DNA of 64,000 nucleotides, taken from positions 100,385,967-100,449,966 of the forward strand of contig OX422216.1 in assembly GCA_949130495.1 (NCBI GenBank), in the 5' to 3' direction. The stretch is from Sambucus nigra. Lineage: Eukaryota; Streptophyta; Magnoliopsida; Dipsacales; Adoxaceae. The notes beneath the pieces are model-generated. The model searched no databases. It was not told the origin of the DNA and saw only the letters and a program-made list of their open reading frames with translations. The position numbers and the translations under genes are program-made. Of the stretch, positions 11,965 to 22,503 are shown in pieces. Position 1 is the stretch's first letter, and each line of letters begins with the position of its first letter.

Positions 11965-12031
<67 letters not shown>
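11965..12031. repeat. (AT)n microsatellite
   Basis: About 67 bp of uninterrupted AT dinucleotides within the CACTA left arm. Confidence 0.97.
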
Positions 12032-12033
<2 letters not shown>

Positions 12034-12242
12034 CATGTAATAGGTCTAAAAAGTTTTGTTAACATTTCATTTATATTTCTGATATTCCAAATATATGGTA
12101 CATATAAAACTTGTTTAAACTTAATTTAACATCAGACAACCCCTTTTGGGCGCCAAGAGCAAACTGAACATAAAATAAAAAATAAACTAAAAAAAATGAT
12201 ATAACACTTCAATGACATGAAATGTCATGAACATGTAACAAA

Positions 12243-12500
12243 TCATTCTAAACCTAGACCATGGGTCACCACGCCATGGATATGCTTCTTAAAGTCTAGG
12301 TATAACAATCGTGGGAGGTATTGATGCGGTGACATCCTCCCTCGTGTACTAAGAGTACACCTACTGAGAAAATTTAATGGACTCAAAATTTTTGAATAAG
12401 GAGCCTCGGTATCCATCAACTTATGCTTGTGTTGCTTGCCACAAAGTGTAAACACCTAAATTTAGGCCTTTGAATACTACATATACCAAGTATGCCATGT
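12243..12500 (-). pseudogene. Caulimo_VI / viroplasmin-like domain fragment
   Basis: Minus strand. After an acceptor-like TTTGCAG (12493-12499) the frame reads YVVFKGLNLGVYTLW, then, past an in-frame stop, VDGYRGSLFKNFES. This is the signature of the caulimovirus viroplasmin fold (PF01693), also present at the N terminus of cellular RNase H1 and in many plant transposon-linked proteins. Two stops (after TQA and SQ) break it. Its place just inside the CACTA left end, in line with other minus-strand exons, suggests it belonged to the element's transcript. Whether it came from a viral, RNase H1 or transposon source is unresolved. Confidence 0.6.
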
Positions 12501-12918
12501 GTATATCTGCAAACAATAATATATAATTGGATTCAGAAATGTTTCCATCAATATCATTTAAGACAACAGTGTAATTAAAAATAAACACGGTTTCAATCCA
12601 TGTATGAATATCCAAGGCAAGTGAATATTTTCAAGAGATGCGACGAAACATGGTTATCAATTGCATATTTCTTATTACAACAAATATAGGTGCAATGTAT
12701 TTACAAAAGCACAAGAGAGTGCTCATTTTACTAACATAGTATGGGACTAAAGGCCAACACATTATGGAATCAATACTTTGATGTTGTATTAAACTAACCA
12801 GTTGCACAAAAAGTTTAAATTATTAGCATTGAAGATGACATGAAATTCATGTAGCTGAACTTATTAAATTTCAGATTATAGTGTATATATATAAACACAA
12901 AAAAATATAAATACTTAC

Positions 12919-13002
12919 CTCTGACGAAAGTTGGAAGGCTTTAGAGAGAGGGCGTGTAGAACAAGTGAAGGGAGTCACATTTTTAGATAAATCCATACTA
13001 GA
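12919..13002 (-). other. Putative 84-bp exon
   Basis: Minus strand: acceptor TATGCAG, an 84-base open segment (28 codons, starting SSMDLSKNVTPF and ending QLSSE) and donor GTAAGT (12913-12918). No recognised domain. It lies upstream of the viroplasmin-like fragment in the same orientation and may be spliced to it. Confidence 0.4.
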
Positions 13003-13272
13003 CTGCATATCAAATGAAGAAAACATGGCTATACATATGTTAGTTCATGTACTGACCATCAAAACACATATTTGCAGTTTTAATAGAAAAACTAGCATAT
13101 TTTAGTTATTATGTTACTGAGGTAAATACTTACTAGTTTTAACAAGTATGATGAATATTTTAACGGGAAAAGAGGTAAAGAAATCACGTATGTTTGTTCA
13201 AATGAAAAAAAATCACAATAATACAAATGATTTTTTTCAGAGATAATAAACAAAAGTTTAAGGCATACTTAC

Positions 13273-13370
13273 ATTTCGTTTGTGAGAAGATCAAAACCTA
13301 TCAAGCTCAATATCCTAGGATTGGGCCCCATGTATCCTTCTATCATGTACAAGAACGATTGCACACAAAA
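13273..13370 (-). other. Possible exon with strong splice donor
   Basis: Minus strand open segment containing YMIEGYMGPNPRILSLIGF, ending at a consensus donor GTAAGT (13267-13272). I found no good acceptor and no recognisable family. Weak call. Confidence 0.25.
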
Positions 13371-13399
13371 ATAGAAGTAGCGTGCGTAGAAAAAACAAA

Positions 13400-14960
13400 A
13401 AAATGAATTCAATCACAATTACCAATCCTCGAGCTGTATCACATGCAATTAAACCGATGTTAGTAATCAAGCATACAAGGTTTCTCGCGCAGGAAAAAAA
13501 TAGGATTCAAGAACAGTTACATCAACATACTATGAGCAATCAATGAACTCATTGGCCTTATTCTTATTAAATTTACAGTAGCTTCGACAAAAAAAAGAAT
13601 TGACATCAGTTCTTTACAATCTGGATAACACGCATACCCTCCCATATGATTTATTATCATTGTCAAAATGGTACCATGTTCCCCACCCCCTGCATATAAA
13701 ACAATTAATTTTTCAAATAACGAAATGCAGATTAACAAATCATTTCACAACAAAAAAAGCAAGTTTTACCTTGTGTCGTATTCGCATAAACCACAACAAA
13801 CCTGCTATATAATTTTGCAGCTCTTTATTTTTATTTTTATTTTTATTTCTTGAACTTCTAAAAATAAAGTTGTTATCCTTTTCTAATCCATAATCAGCTC
13901 TAATAGTGTGTCAGTTTGTTGATTCGAGTAATTGCTCAAATCGTGGATTTCAGATCTTTGAAATCACAAGCTTATATGGGAGGATTCTAATCATGGGAAT
14001 ATTATTCTTAATGTTGTCAATTTCAACAGTATCAAAACGTGGTTTGTCCAAATTCACAACTTAATTCCTAGTTATACTAATAATCCCACCTCTTTCTAAA
14101 TGTTCTCTTAGAGCTGATTGTGGGTTAGAAAAGGATGAAAACTTTATGGTTAATGTGATTCTAGTAGTTTGGTCGAGTGTTTTACCTCATCAAACTCCAA
14201 TCCTCCTTGGGAACTAAAGAATGATTGGTTGGTTAAACAGTTTTAATCAACTCAAATCCACGAGTTTCTTTTGTTCTGACATATACATGGATGGTGATAA
14301 TAGTGTGTTGCCTAGCTAATATGGGATTGGCATACTCAGATGGTAGTTGGCGGAGCTTTATGGCTTCACAGATGGTTTGGAGCTTAAGAATAACAACAAT
14401 AGTATATAAGTTCATTTCTAGTCGTACATGCAAATTTTGCAAGAAATTTTAAAGTGAAATCTGTCAAAAACTATAATATGAAATGCCATTTGTCTACAAA
14501 GTTCACTTTTAAGAAAGTTTAACAAAAATGTTTATAACTTTAGGCATCATGTCAATGACCTCAATTTTATGTAAGGAAATGAAAAAAAATATCCGTATAG
14601 CTTTAATATATTCAAAACAAGGGAAATTATATAACGACCCACACACAAGCAAATAAGAGTAGAGACAGGATATGAAAGAATAAAATAAATCCTCTAGATG
14701 AACAAAGATGACTAACCTCCATGTTAAATGCAACCATTTGAGAATCATGTGTCCACCCAATCATTATATTGTAATTTGAAGAGTTCAAATGTATGCCCTT
14801 TGGGTATACCCTCAGCAGATTAGACCAACAAAGGATTGTAATACATTTTGTGTGAATCGCTTAGATGGAGTCCATTGTTTATCACAATACATGTTAGCGC
14901 GTCTCAAAAATGTATGTTGGAATCCTGTGGGAGCCTAGCATTAACCAAATCTAAATCACC
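13400..14960. other. AT-rich CACTA interior, nothing assigned
   Basis: Only short open frames without recognisable domains. In the minus orientation it lies downstream of the P450 exon donor, so part of it may be captured P450 intron. I could not find exon 2. Confidence 0.3.
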
Positions 14961-14987
14961 CTAATAACATTCACAACATTACTTACC

Positions 14988-15367
14988 AGCTTGAACTAAT
15001 TGGACAAGAAGAAGCGGTTATCTTCAGCCCCATAAACCACCACTATTGGTGATCCCATGAGCCTAGTTTTAAAGATATTGCCATGTTTTTGGATCCGGGG
15101 TTGAACAAAACCCTCAAACAACTGGTTGTTTTGTTGGACTTTTTAAAAATCCATCGTTTCACCAATCCAAGGAAGCTCCATTTCCCCTGATGGTACTAGT
15201 TTCTTCTTGTTCTTGATTTTTTCATACTTATTATATCTCTGTTTGTGCAACAACGTGAGAAACAACATTGGAACTAAAACTGAAAAGACCAAAGAAAGAT
15301 CCAAACTCATGTACAAATCCATTTGGTTAAGACAAACAAGTGATAGTTTTCTTTCAATATAAGCCAT
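14988..15367 (-). pseudogene. Cytochrome P450 exon 1 fragment (captured)
   Basis: Starts at the ATG at 15367. Residues about 17-40 are a hydrophobic membrane anchor (LSLVFSVLVPMLFLTLL) followed by a basic segment and the hinge PSGEMELPWIGETMDF, as in microsomal plant P450s. Homology then continues past a TAA (15143-15145) with QLFEGFVQPRI, GNIFKTRLMGSP and NRFFLSN. A second stop TAG replaces Glu at 14997-14999, and the exon ends exactly at a consensus donor GTAAGT (14982-14987). Parent family is probably in the CYP85 clan, but I cannot name it. The heme-binding C-terminal half is absent. Two stops and the lack of other exons make this a transduced fragment. Confidence 0.82.
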
Positions 15368-16545
15368 AGCAGCTCATATGTATATGTGACACCCCGCCCA
15401 ATTAAATATAGGGTGATCAGTCCTCTACCAATTTAAAACAGGATATTCAGTTGGTTCATTCTCAGCATCACTGTCGAAAAACTTTTTAACATATTAATCC
15501 CCTAGTATAAAATTAAGCTAGGTGTCAAAACATTTCCAATTTTAATAAAACCAAGTAAATCAATTTCTTTCCATCTTAAAATATAAACCATTCACCACAC
15601 ATAGGAATGTAAATAAATACTGAACATAAATCAAGTACTGCAATAAATAAGACTGAGTAAAACTCTCAGTTCAAAACTCCAAACCATCAACTAAACTGAA
15701 TACAATAACTCTGATGAAAGAACTAGAAGTGGGAGACATATGCCCTAAACAAGAAGTCTAGATAAAACTGAATGGAAAGGATAGATGCGTCTACTGCAAG
15801 GACCTACAGCTTCCACAGCAGCTGCAGCACGTTAAGCAATCCAAAGCTCTAAATCTGATACTCCTGTGGCTGAGCACCTGATATAGTACATATATATAGA
15901 AAAAGAGAGAAGAGATACAAGAAACGGGTCAGAGCCCGATGTGCAAAAATGATTTAGCAAGTATTTAAAACTGGTTCTTAAAACAAGTCTTATACGCATG
16001 TTAGTTATCGAACTCTCACATGAGTTTCTCACCTCTCATCTATTGTGCATGCCTAACGTACATCTAATCTCCCCCTAGTTATACCTCCTAATCTAACTAG
16101 TCAGAAACCATACTAATACTAACTATGCTCACTAGCATTATTCCCGTATCGCCCATACAATACGCTATTCCAACAGTTTATCTCACATACTAAGTTTCAT
16201 TATACATCGTTTGAATGGTTAATCTTTTATTCACTAAGATTATCTTACTTCTCATTTTCATTTTATCTACTAGTCTCACAAAGTAGAAAGTTACCCAAGT
16301 ACACTCATACATATATATAGTCTCATCATCCCTATATATATATACACTAATCCTACACACTTAGGTTAAGACCGCTTGGTGCAATGTAATGATTATTATT
16401 ATTACTACCAATTCTACTAATTTCACACAATATCAATATTCACAAGTCCATATATATTTATATAGTCACATCATCCCAATACATATGTATATATACTAAT
16501 CCTGCACCCCCGTCTAAGACCCATTAGTGCACATATACAGAAAAT

Positions 16546-16875
16546 CATGCATCCCCGGGTTAGCACCCATTAATGCACCTATCAATAATAATTCAGCACC
16601 CCCGGGTTATCACCCATTAGTGCGCCTAACAATAGAATATTTCATCCCCGGGTTAGCACCCATTAATGCACTTATCAATAACAATCCAGCACCCCCGGGT
16701 TATCACCCATTAGTGCGCCTAACAATAATCATCCTTGTACCCTCGGGTTATCACCCATTAGTACACTTAACAATAGAGTTTCTGCACCCCCGAGTTATCA
16801 CTCATTAGTGCGCTTAACTATAAGGTTCTTTCACCCCCGGGTTATCACCCATTAGTGCTCTTACAATAATATCAC
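16546..16875 (+). repeat. Minisatellite in the solo LTR, about 7 units of 46-48 bp
   Basis: Repeated core GCACCCCCGGGTTATCACCC followed by ATTAGTGCGC and an AT-rich spacer. Odd and even units alternate between GGGTTAGCACCC-TTAATG and GGGTTATCACCC-TTAGTG forms over the first four, suggesting amplification as dimers. Degenerate single copies precede it (16500-16540). Confidence 0.9.
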
Positions 16876-17204
16876 ATAATAGGCATACACACATCCTATT
16901 ATAAATTATAGGTATTTCTCCAACCTACATATATACTCTTCATACGTATTTTAATCTCATCTCTACGTATTGTATAAATATTTAGATTACTATCTCTCTC
17001 GTAATCTCCAAGGTACACTCTCTCTCTATACCGAAATAATTAAAGTATTTATTCTCACATACTTTCCCGAAATTCCATCTTATTTAAATTTACTATCTGG
17101 CAGTTTCTCTCACTCCAATAAACCGACAAACTCAAAACTAGACTTTGAGAAAAATCCCCAAAAATTCCTTCTGTCGCTCGAACCAGAAGGGTTGTCATTT
17201 GAAT

Positions 17205-17315
17205 GACTTCCACATGTCGTTCGAGCGACTTCACACGATATGCCATCTCGCTCGAACGACTTCGCGCGAGATTTCCATCTCGTTTGAACCACTTCGCACG
17301 AGATTATGCGAGATT
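17205..17315 (+). repeat. Short tandem repeat with TCGTTCGAGCGA palindromes
   Basis: Three to four degenerate units of about 35 bp built around TCGNTCGAACGACTTC and GCGCGAGATT. CpG-rich compared with its surroundings. Confidence 0.75.
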
Positions 17316-18486
17316 GCACTGTTCGTCTTCTTCACCAAACTTCAGCGTTTTTTGCCATTTTTGAACCTAAAAACCTCTAAGATTCAATTCCCAACAACTC
17401 ATCATCAATACCCATCAACACCTAACAGGTTATAAGTCATTCCTAACCTCCTAAGATCATTAATTCGTCATAAATCACCATAATTATATAAAACCCCCAA
17501 ATTAATTCACATGAACCCTAATTTCCAAAATTCCAATTCAAGAACCCAATCAACCCAGATTCGTTCATCAATATATAATCAAATTCCGTGATTAATCCTC
17601 TACATACATGAAGGAATTCCAACCACTAATTAAATCAATCCTTAATCATAATTTAAATCTCCAATTTTCACCCAATTAACATATAAATCATGATTAATTC
17701 CACCTATACTAACATGAGCATGATTATTGCTAAAAGAAAGCAAGTAATAAACACTTTCCTCGAATATGACGATCTGATCCGTTGGTGATGTTGGTATATA
17801 CGCGTTCCTCTCTTCGCGATCTACGCGTTGGTGGTCACGGTTATGCAAGGTGGTGCTAATCGAGCCTTCTCTCTTGGAAATTGGTTCTCCCTCACACCCT
17901 CCATGGTCGTTCTTGATTTGTGTAACCTATTAACCCTAATGGACTTCCCTAGGCTGATATAATTACTCTTAATTTTCGTCCATTAATTTAGCCCAAAAAT
18001 ACAATTTACCATAATGCCCTCTCGGGGTGCCGGTTAGGCCTAAAATTGCCCCGGGATCCAAACTAAACACTCGGGTATACTATTTTGACTATCTCGACCC
18101 TCCCGGACTCAATGGCGCACTCGAAATGACCATACGAGTTAATATAAATAATTTATCTTTTTATTCCATTCAATTAGTCCCGACACGACTCACACGCGTG
18201 TCAGACTTAAATTACCAAACTGCCGTATTTCTCACTTCCGACAATTTATCAAATATCATAATTACATATTACATATCACACAGTAATATTTAATAGTTCA
18301 CAACAATAAGTATTAACCCTTGGCACGCTAGTTAATAATTATTTTAATCCGGATTAATAACAAATTAATTTCTCACATTTTAATTTAATTAATCCAACAA
18401 CAATAATTAATCGCATATTTATTACCATAATAATAATTAATCACATAATTATTTAAATCGTCAAAAATACGGGATGTTACAGTATA

Positions 18487-18992
18487 CACATGAATGAAGT
18501 GTAAAAACCGTCCTTAAAACGTTTCAGCTTATGTAAGATAACTCTATATAAATATTTTCTCTTTGCAACCTATTAAATCCTAAAGAAAAATTAAAACTTG
18601 AGTACTCTCATGTTATGACAGATTTTGAATGACACTATTGAAGTCGTTAACTATTCCTTTGAATTTAATGCCTTTTCCTTTGACCATAATACGTTTGTAG
18701 CTTGTAACAAATGTCCGAAGGGGCTTCCATTAGTAACTATTCTTCGATTTCAGTTCAGTCGTATTAATAATCTCAGCAGGTAGATTAGTTGACAAAAATC
18801 CAGCAGTAACTTCCACAAAAAACATGACCATAAACTGAGACTCGTTGTCTGAAAATAGGTCCAAACAGGCTAATATCAGTCCTCTAGGTCTCATGAGTCA
18901 AAATTCCATAAAAAATAAAGCAAACACCATAGTTAAAAATCTAATTAATAAAATTAAAGCTTAAAATACTAAATCTTTTGTATTAATAAGCT
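18487..18992. other. CACTA interior between solo LTR and MITE
   Basis: A minus-strand segment near 18895-18720 stays open for about 55 codons (contains MFFVEVTAGFLSTNLPAE). No family recognised. It may be the upstream region captured with the P450 fragment or the 3' part of the glucosidase capture. Confidence 0.3.
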
Positions 18993-19000
18993 CAACGGGT

Positions 19001-19563
19001 TAGGGGTGTTCGCGGTCCGGTCCGGTTCGGTTTTGAGGTTTTTTTTGGACTGGACCAACTTGGTCGGTCCTCTAAAAAAATGGACCGAGATCGGACCGAT
19101 AATGTCGGTTAACCGACCCTAGTCGATGCGGTTTTTTATAGGGTCGGTCCGGTCTAACCCGTCGGTCCTCACATTAATGAATTACATCATTTATAATAAT
19201 AAAAATAAACCCGAGTCTATTTTTTTCAAACATTAAAAAATAAAAAATATCAAAATTTACAATTAAAACTTACTTAGTATTGGATTAAACTACAATTTAA
19301 CCTAATCAAATATTAAAATCTATATATTCATTATTGATTTATCTTATATATATGCATATATATGTAAAAATATATTATATTATATAGAGTCGTCCCGGGT
19401 CGATCCTAACAGGGTTTTTGAAACTTTAAATCGTGGACCGGACCGACTAGATCGGTCCACCAAAAAAATAAACCGAGACCGGACCGATTAAGAAAAAAGA
19501 CCGAAAAAAAGAGTCGGTTCGGCTCGGTCCGGTTCGGTCCAGTCGGTTTTTTGAACACCCCTA
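19001..19563. mobile_element. hAT-type MITE
   Basis: 563 bp with inverted ends TAGGGGTGTTC and an 8-bp target duplication with one mismatch (CAACGGGT at 18993-19000, CAATGGGT at 19564-19571). An 8-bp duplication is typical of hAT elements. Both subterminal regions are crowded with GGTCCGGTCCGGTTCGG-like repeats in inverted orientation; the centre is AT-rich and non-coding. Confidence 0.88.
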
Positions 19564-19571
19564 CAATGGGT

Positions 19572-20120
19572 AGAATTGATTGGAATACACTAATGCACAA
19601 TGAAAGAGTTTGACCAATATATGAGATCTTATTAGGGAATTTTATCAAATACATAAACAACATCAATATTAACGAAATTTTAAAAGGTTATACAAATGTA
19701 TATCACATAGCTTTCAATCAATTCAATAACATAACCCAAATAAATTATTTAAAGACAAATATAAAAAACTAATAACCAACAAAAACAAAGGGGACATTTT
19801 ACAAAATGGAAAATTTCGACAAAGTAATAACCTCAACTGCCTAAAATTTCTTGAACGTACTGTACCTACACTATGTTTTATAAGAAAGCATAACCAACCA
19901 TCAATACTAAATTGAACACAATATAAAAATAGTTAAATTTTATGACAAGTGGAAAAGGAGTTTACTTTTTCCAATATTTAATGTGATTGAATTCTTTGGT
20001 GGGTGGGTAAGTTTTGATTCCTTGTTATATGGGAAACTTGAAGAATTTATGACCCCTACGGTATTATTTTGTATAGAAAAATGAAATAAAAAGAAATGGA
20101 GTTAAGATCACAGGTGACAT
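19572..20120. other. Sequence below the glucosidase exon donor
   Basis: AT-rich, no open frame of note. It directly follows the exon's GTATGT donor on the minus strand, so it is probably captured intron. The following exon was not found. Confidence 0.4.
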
Positions 20121-20122
20121 AC
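20121..20122 (-). promoter_or_regulatory. Retained splice donor of the captured glucosidase exon
   Basis: GT of GTATGT directly after the codons for FNGLE, where coding similarity ends. This shows genomic DNA, not a processed mRNA, was captured. Confidence 0.7.
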
Positions 20123-20269
20123 CTCCAGACCGTTAAAAACAGAAGGTTCATCCATGTTATTCCATATGTACAAGAAAGGAATGGAGCCAACATAGTCCTG
20201 GTAGGAGAATTGGTAGCCCGCTATGACCTGATCTCGAGATTTAACATATCGAGATAGGGGGACAAATCA
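20123..20269 (-). pseudogene. GH31 alpha-glucosidase fragment, part 2 (active-site exon)
   Basis: Minus strand coding resembles plant ER glucosidase II alpha: [23 protein letters not shown] and [13 protein letters not shown], ending at a donor GTATGT (20117-20122). The GH31 active-site signature is WNDMNE, whose Asp is the catalytic nucleophile. Here it reads WNNMDE, so the nucleophile is Asn. A TAG and a frame disturbance lie near EIRS. Its upstream continuation is at 32665-33095, on the far side of the Tat complex. In plants this enzyme trims glucose from N-glycans in the ER; this copy cannot. Confidence 0.83.
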
Positions 20270-20462
20270 TGCTATAAATGATGAGGATGAGATTGAAGAT
20301 GAAGATAAACATTCACATCAAACATATAAGAGACAAATATTTTTAAAGTGGTTCGGCCTTATAAGAATGGCCTACGTCCACTGTTATTTTATTCCCAGGG
20401 GTTTACAATAGCACAATGTGGTAGAGAGAGAAAGGATGTGTATCTTGTGTACGGTGTTTCTT
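20270..20462 (-). repeat. Diverged LTR R-U5 fragment fused to pol
   Basis: On the minus strand, directly after the integrase codons for NAWN, the sequence changes to AACAGTGGACGTAGGC...CCGAACCACTTTAAAAAT, the motif block near the 3' end of the element's own LTRs (32560-32610). The rest differs clearly from those LTRs. It ends with CA at the element edge. The last ~30 residues of the pol frame are therefore encoded by LTR-like DNA, and no U3 is present. Confidence 0.68.
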
Positions 20463-22476
20463 GGTTCCATGCATTCTTAAACTCCTCTCCCTCTAGAGTA
20501 GATATTCTGTAAGTTCCTGGTCGAACAACTTCTGTAACTCGGTAAGGTCCATGCCAGTTTGCTTCCAGTTTATTATGCTTCTGAATGACTTTCTTTAGCA
20601 CATAATCCCCTTCTTTTAAGTCACATTTCTTCACCCTTTTGTTGTAGAACAGAGCTGTACGTTGTTGGTAAGCAGCATTCCTAATGGTTGCCTCTTCTCT
20701 AACTTCCTCGAGCATATCCAAATCCAGTCTTCGCATCAAATCGTTGACTGGGGAATTGAAATTCAGCACTCTATGCGTTGGGAGACCCAACTCGGCAGGT
20801 ATCACAGCCTCACTTCCGAATGCTATCATATATGGTGATTCTCCAGTTGCTGCTCGAGGAGTTGTTCGGTAAGCCCACAATACTGATTGTAGCTCATTAA
20901 TCCAGTTAGCTTTAGCTTCACTTAGTCTTTTCTTCAAACCATTTAGCAGCGTTCTGTTCGTCACCTCAGTCTGCCCATTGCTTTGAGGATGACCTGGTGC
21001 TGAATGTGTCTTCAGGATGTTTGATTGTTGACAATAGGCAGCAAACTCCTCATTGTCAAATTGTGTTCCATGATCTGTGATGAAGGCATGAGGGAGACCA
21101 TATCGGCAAATAATATTCTTCCAAACAAACTGGTATACCTTCTCGTATGTCATATCGATAAGCGGCTCAGCTTCTACCCACTTAGTAAAATAGTCCACTG
21201 CAACGACGAGGTACTTGAATCTTCCTCGGGTGGTCGGCAGTGGTCCAACCAAATCAATTCCCCACATGGCAAATGGCCAAGGGGAAGTTATGGGTGTTAA
21301 CAATGCTTGTGGAGTTCGTCGGATGGAGGAAAAACGTTGGCACTTGTCACATTTCTTAGCATAGGCTATACAATCAGCCCTCATCGTCGGCCAGTAGTAT
21401 CCTTGAGTCATTACCCTTTGCAAAAGTGTTCGTCCTGCTACATGAGCTCCACAAGAACCTTCATGGATCTCTTCAATTAATTCTTTCACTTCGGAGGGAT
21501 GTACACATCTCTGCAAACCTGCCATAATTCCTCGTCTATATAAGATACCATTAGTTAATACATACCGAGCAGCTTTATACTTCAATTTCTTGGCAGTGAG
21601 TTTATCCTCCGGCAATTCTCCCTCTTCAATATATACCCTGATGGGATCCATCCAAGATGGTCCTAAATCAAGGGCAATGACATTCATCGTCAAGTCCTCA
21701 TCTATGCTCCGACTTTCCAGCACTTCAATTGGTATTGTTCTTCGCAGCTCGGTACGAGTAGCTGACGCTAATCGGGCCAATGCGTCTGCTCTAGCATTTT
21801 CCATCCTCGGTATTCTCACCAATTGAATGGCGTCAAATTCTGTCAATAACTCCATCACCTTTGCATGGTATTTCACCATTAATTCTCCCTTAACTGCATA
21901 TATTCCCATCATCTGATTCACAATTAATTGGGAATCACTGAAAACAATTACTTGCCGTGCTTCCATAACTTTCGCTAAATGAAAACCTGCTATCATGTCC
22001 TCGTACTCAGCTTCATTATTGGAAGCTTTGAATTGGAATTGTAAGGCATATTCCACGTCAATATCATCTGGGGTGTTTAAAACAATCCCTGCTCCACAAC
22101 CAGCTGTACAAGATGATCCATCTACATATAATCTCCATGTAGGTAACTCGTCTTCAGATTTCTTATCTATCAGAGCTCCTCTGTAAAATATCTGCTGTTT
22201 TCTTTTATCATCCCCTGGTATCTTTCGTTCCTCGTCGGTCATCTGTTCACGCCCTTTTACCAACCGGAGTTGGTCTGGGTTTGGATATGATGATTTTTCT
22301 ACATCCACAAGTCCTTTTACCAACCTTAGTTGGTCTGGACCTGTGTCTGTTGATCCTGTATCGTCCACAGGTAGGTCAGCAAGTACCTTTTGTTCCTCGG
22401 GGGTATCAGGGTATGTGAACTCTGCTATAAAATCTGCTACAGCTTGCCCCTTTAATGATGATCTGGGTTCATACAC
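20389..22476 (-). CDS. pol: Tat pol, C-terminal half: archaeal-type RNase H and integrase
   Basis: 695 codons, in the same frame as the upstream gag-pol and separated from it by one TAA and nine sense codons. Residues about 110-240 are the extra RNase H (YVDGSS, FSDSQL, RADALA acidic residues present). Residues about 320-380 form the integrase HHCC zinc domain ending CDKCQ. Residues about 400-510 hold the integrase core with D-D-E in GID, TDHG and GQTE. RNase H removes RNA from the cDNA hybrid and integrase inserts the cDNA. The normal C-terminal end after NAWN is replaced by LTR-like sequence. No chromodomain. The start shown is only the first Met after the stop. Confidence 0.9.
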   Translation of the reverse strand: MYEPRSSLKGQAVADFIAEFTYPDTPEEQKVLADLPVDDTGSTDTGPDQLRLVKGLVDVEKSSYPNPDQLRLVKGREQMTDEERKIPGDDKRKQQIFYRGALIDKKSEDELPTWRLYVDGSSCTAGCGAGIVLNTPDDIDVEYALQFQFKASNNEAEYEDMIAGFHLAKVMEARQVIVFSDSQLIVNQMMGIYAVKGELMVKYHAKVMELLTEFDAIQLVRIPRMENARADALARLASATRTELRRTIPIEVLESRSIDEDLTMNVIALDLGPSWMDPIRVYIEEGELPEDKLTAKKLKYKAARYVLTNGILYRRGIMAGLQRCVHPSEVKELIEEIHEGSCGAHVAGRTLLQRVMTQGYYWPTMRADCIAYAKKCDKCQRFSSIRRTPQALLTPITSPWPFAMWGIDLVGPLPTTRGRFKYLVVAVDYFTKWVEAEPLIDMTYEKVYQFVWKNIICRYGLPHAFITDHGTQFDNEEFAAYCQQSNILKTHSAPGHPQSNGQTEVTNRTLLNGLKKRLSEAKANWINELQSVLWAYRTTPRAATGESPYMIAFGSEAVIPAELGLPTHRVLNFNSPVNDLMRRLDLDMLEEVREEATIRNAAYQQRTALFYNKRVKKCDLKEGDYVLKKVIQKHNKLEANWHGPYRVTEVVRPGTYRISTLEGEEFKNAWNQETPYTRYTSFLSLPHCAIVNPWE

Positions 22477-22503
22477 AATATCATATTCACCGAGTTCTAT
22501 TGC

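Larger units (their letters stand above)
15385..18481 (-). mobile_element. Solo LTR, Tekay/Del-like
   Basis: Begins TGTGACACCCCGCCC and ends ACGGGATGTTACA, flanked by a perfect 5-bp target duplication GTATA (15380-15384 and 18482-18486). Read on the minus strand it starts TGTAACATCCC, the usual opening of Tekay/Del LTRs. At 3097 bp it is long but in the range of such LTRs. No internal gag-pol exists, so it is the product of LTR-LTR recombination. It landed 17 bp upstream of the P450 fragment's ATG. Confidence 0.87.

Noticed and set aside
16527..16808. 93-codon frame with repeated PGYHPLVRLTI motif
   Set aside because: Translation of the 46-48 bp minisatellite in the solo LTR; unit lengths are not all multiples of three, so no repeat protein is maintained.
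16500..16880. CRISPR-like array of ~47-bp units with CCCCGGGTTATCACCC cores
   Set aside because: Units are directly tandem with degenerate AT-rich joins, not identical repeats with unique spacers; the context is a plant LTR.
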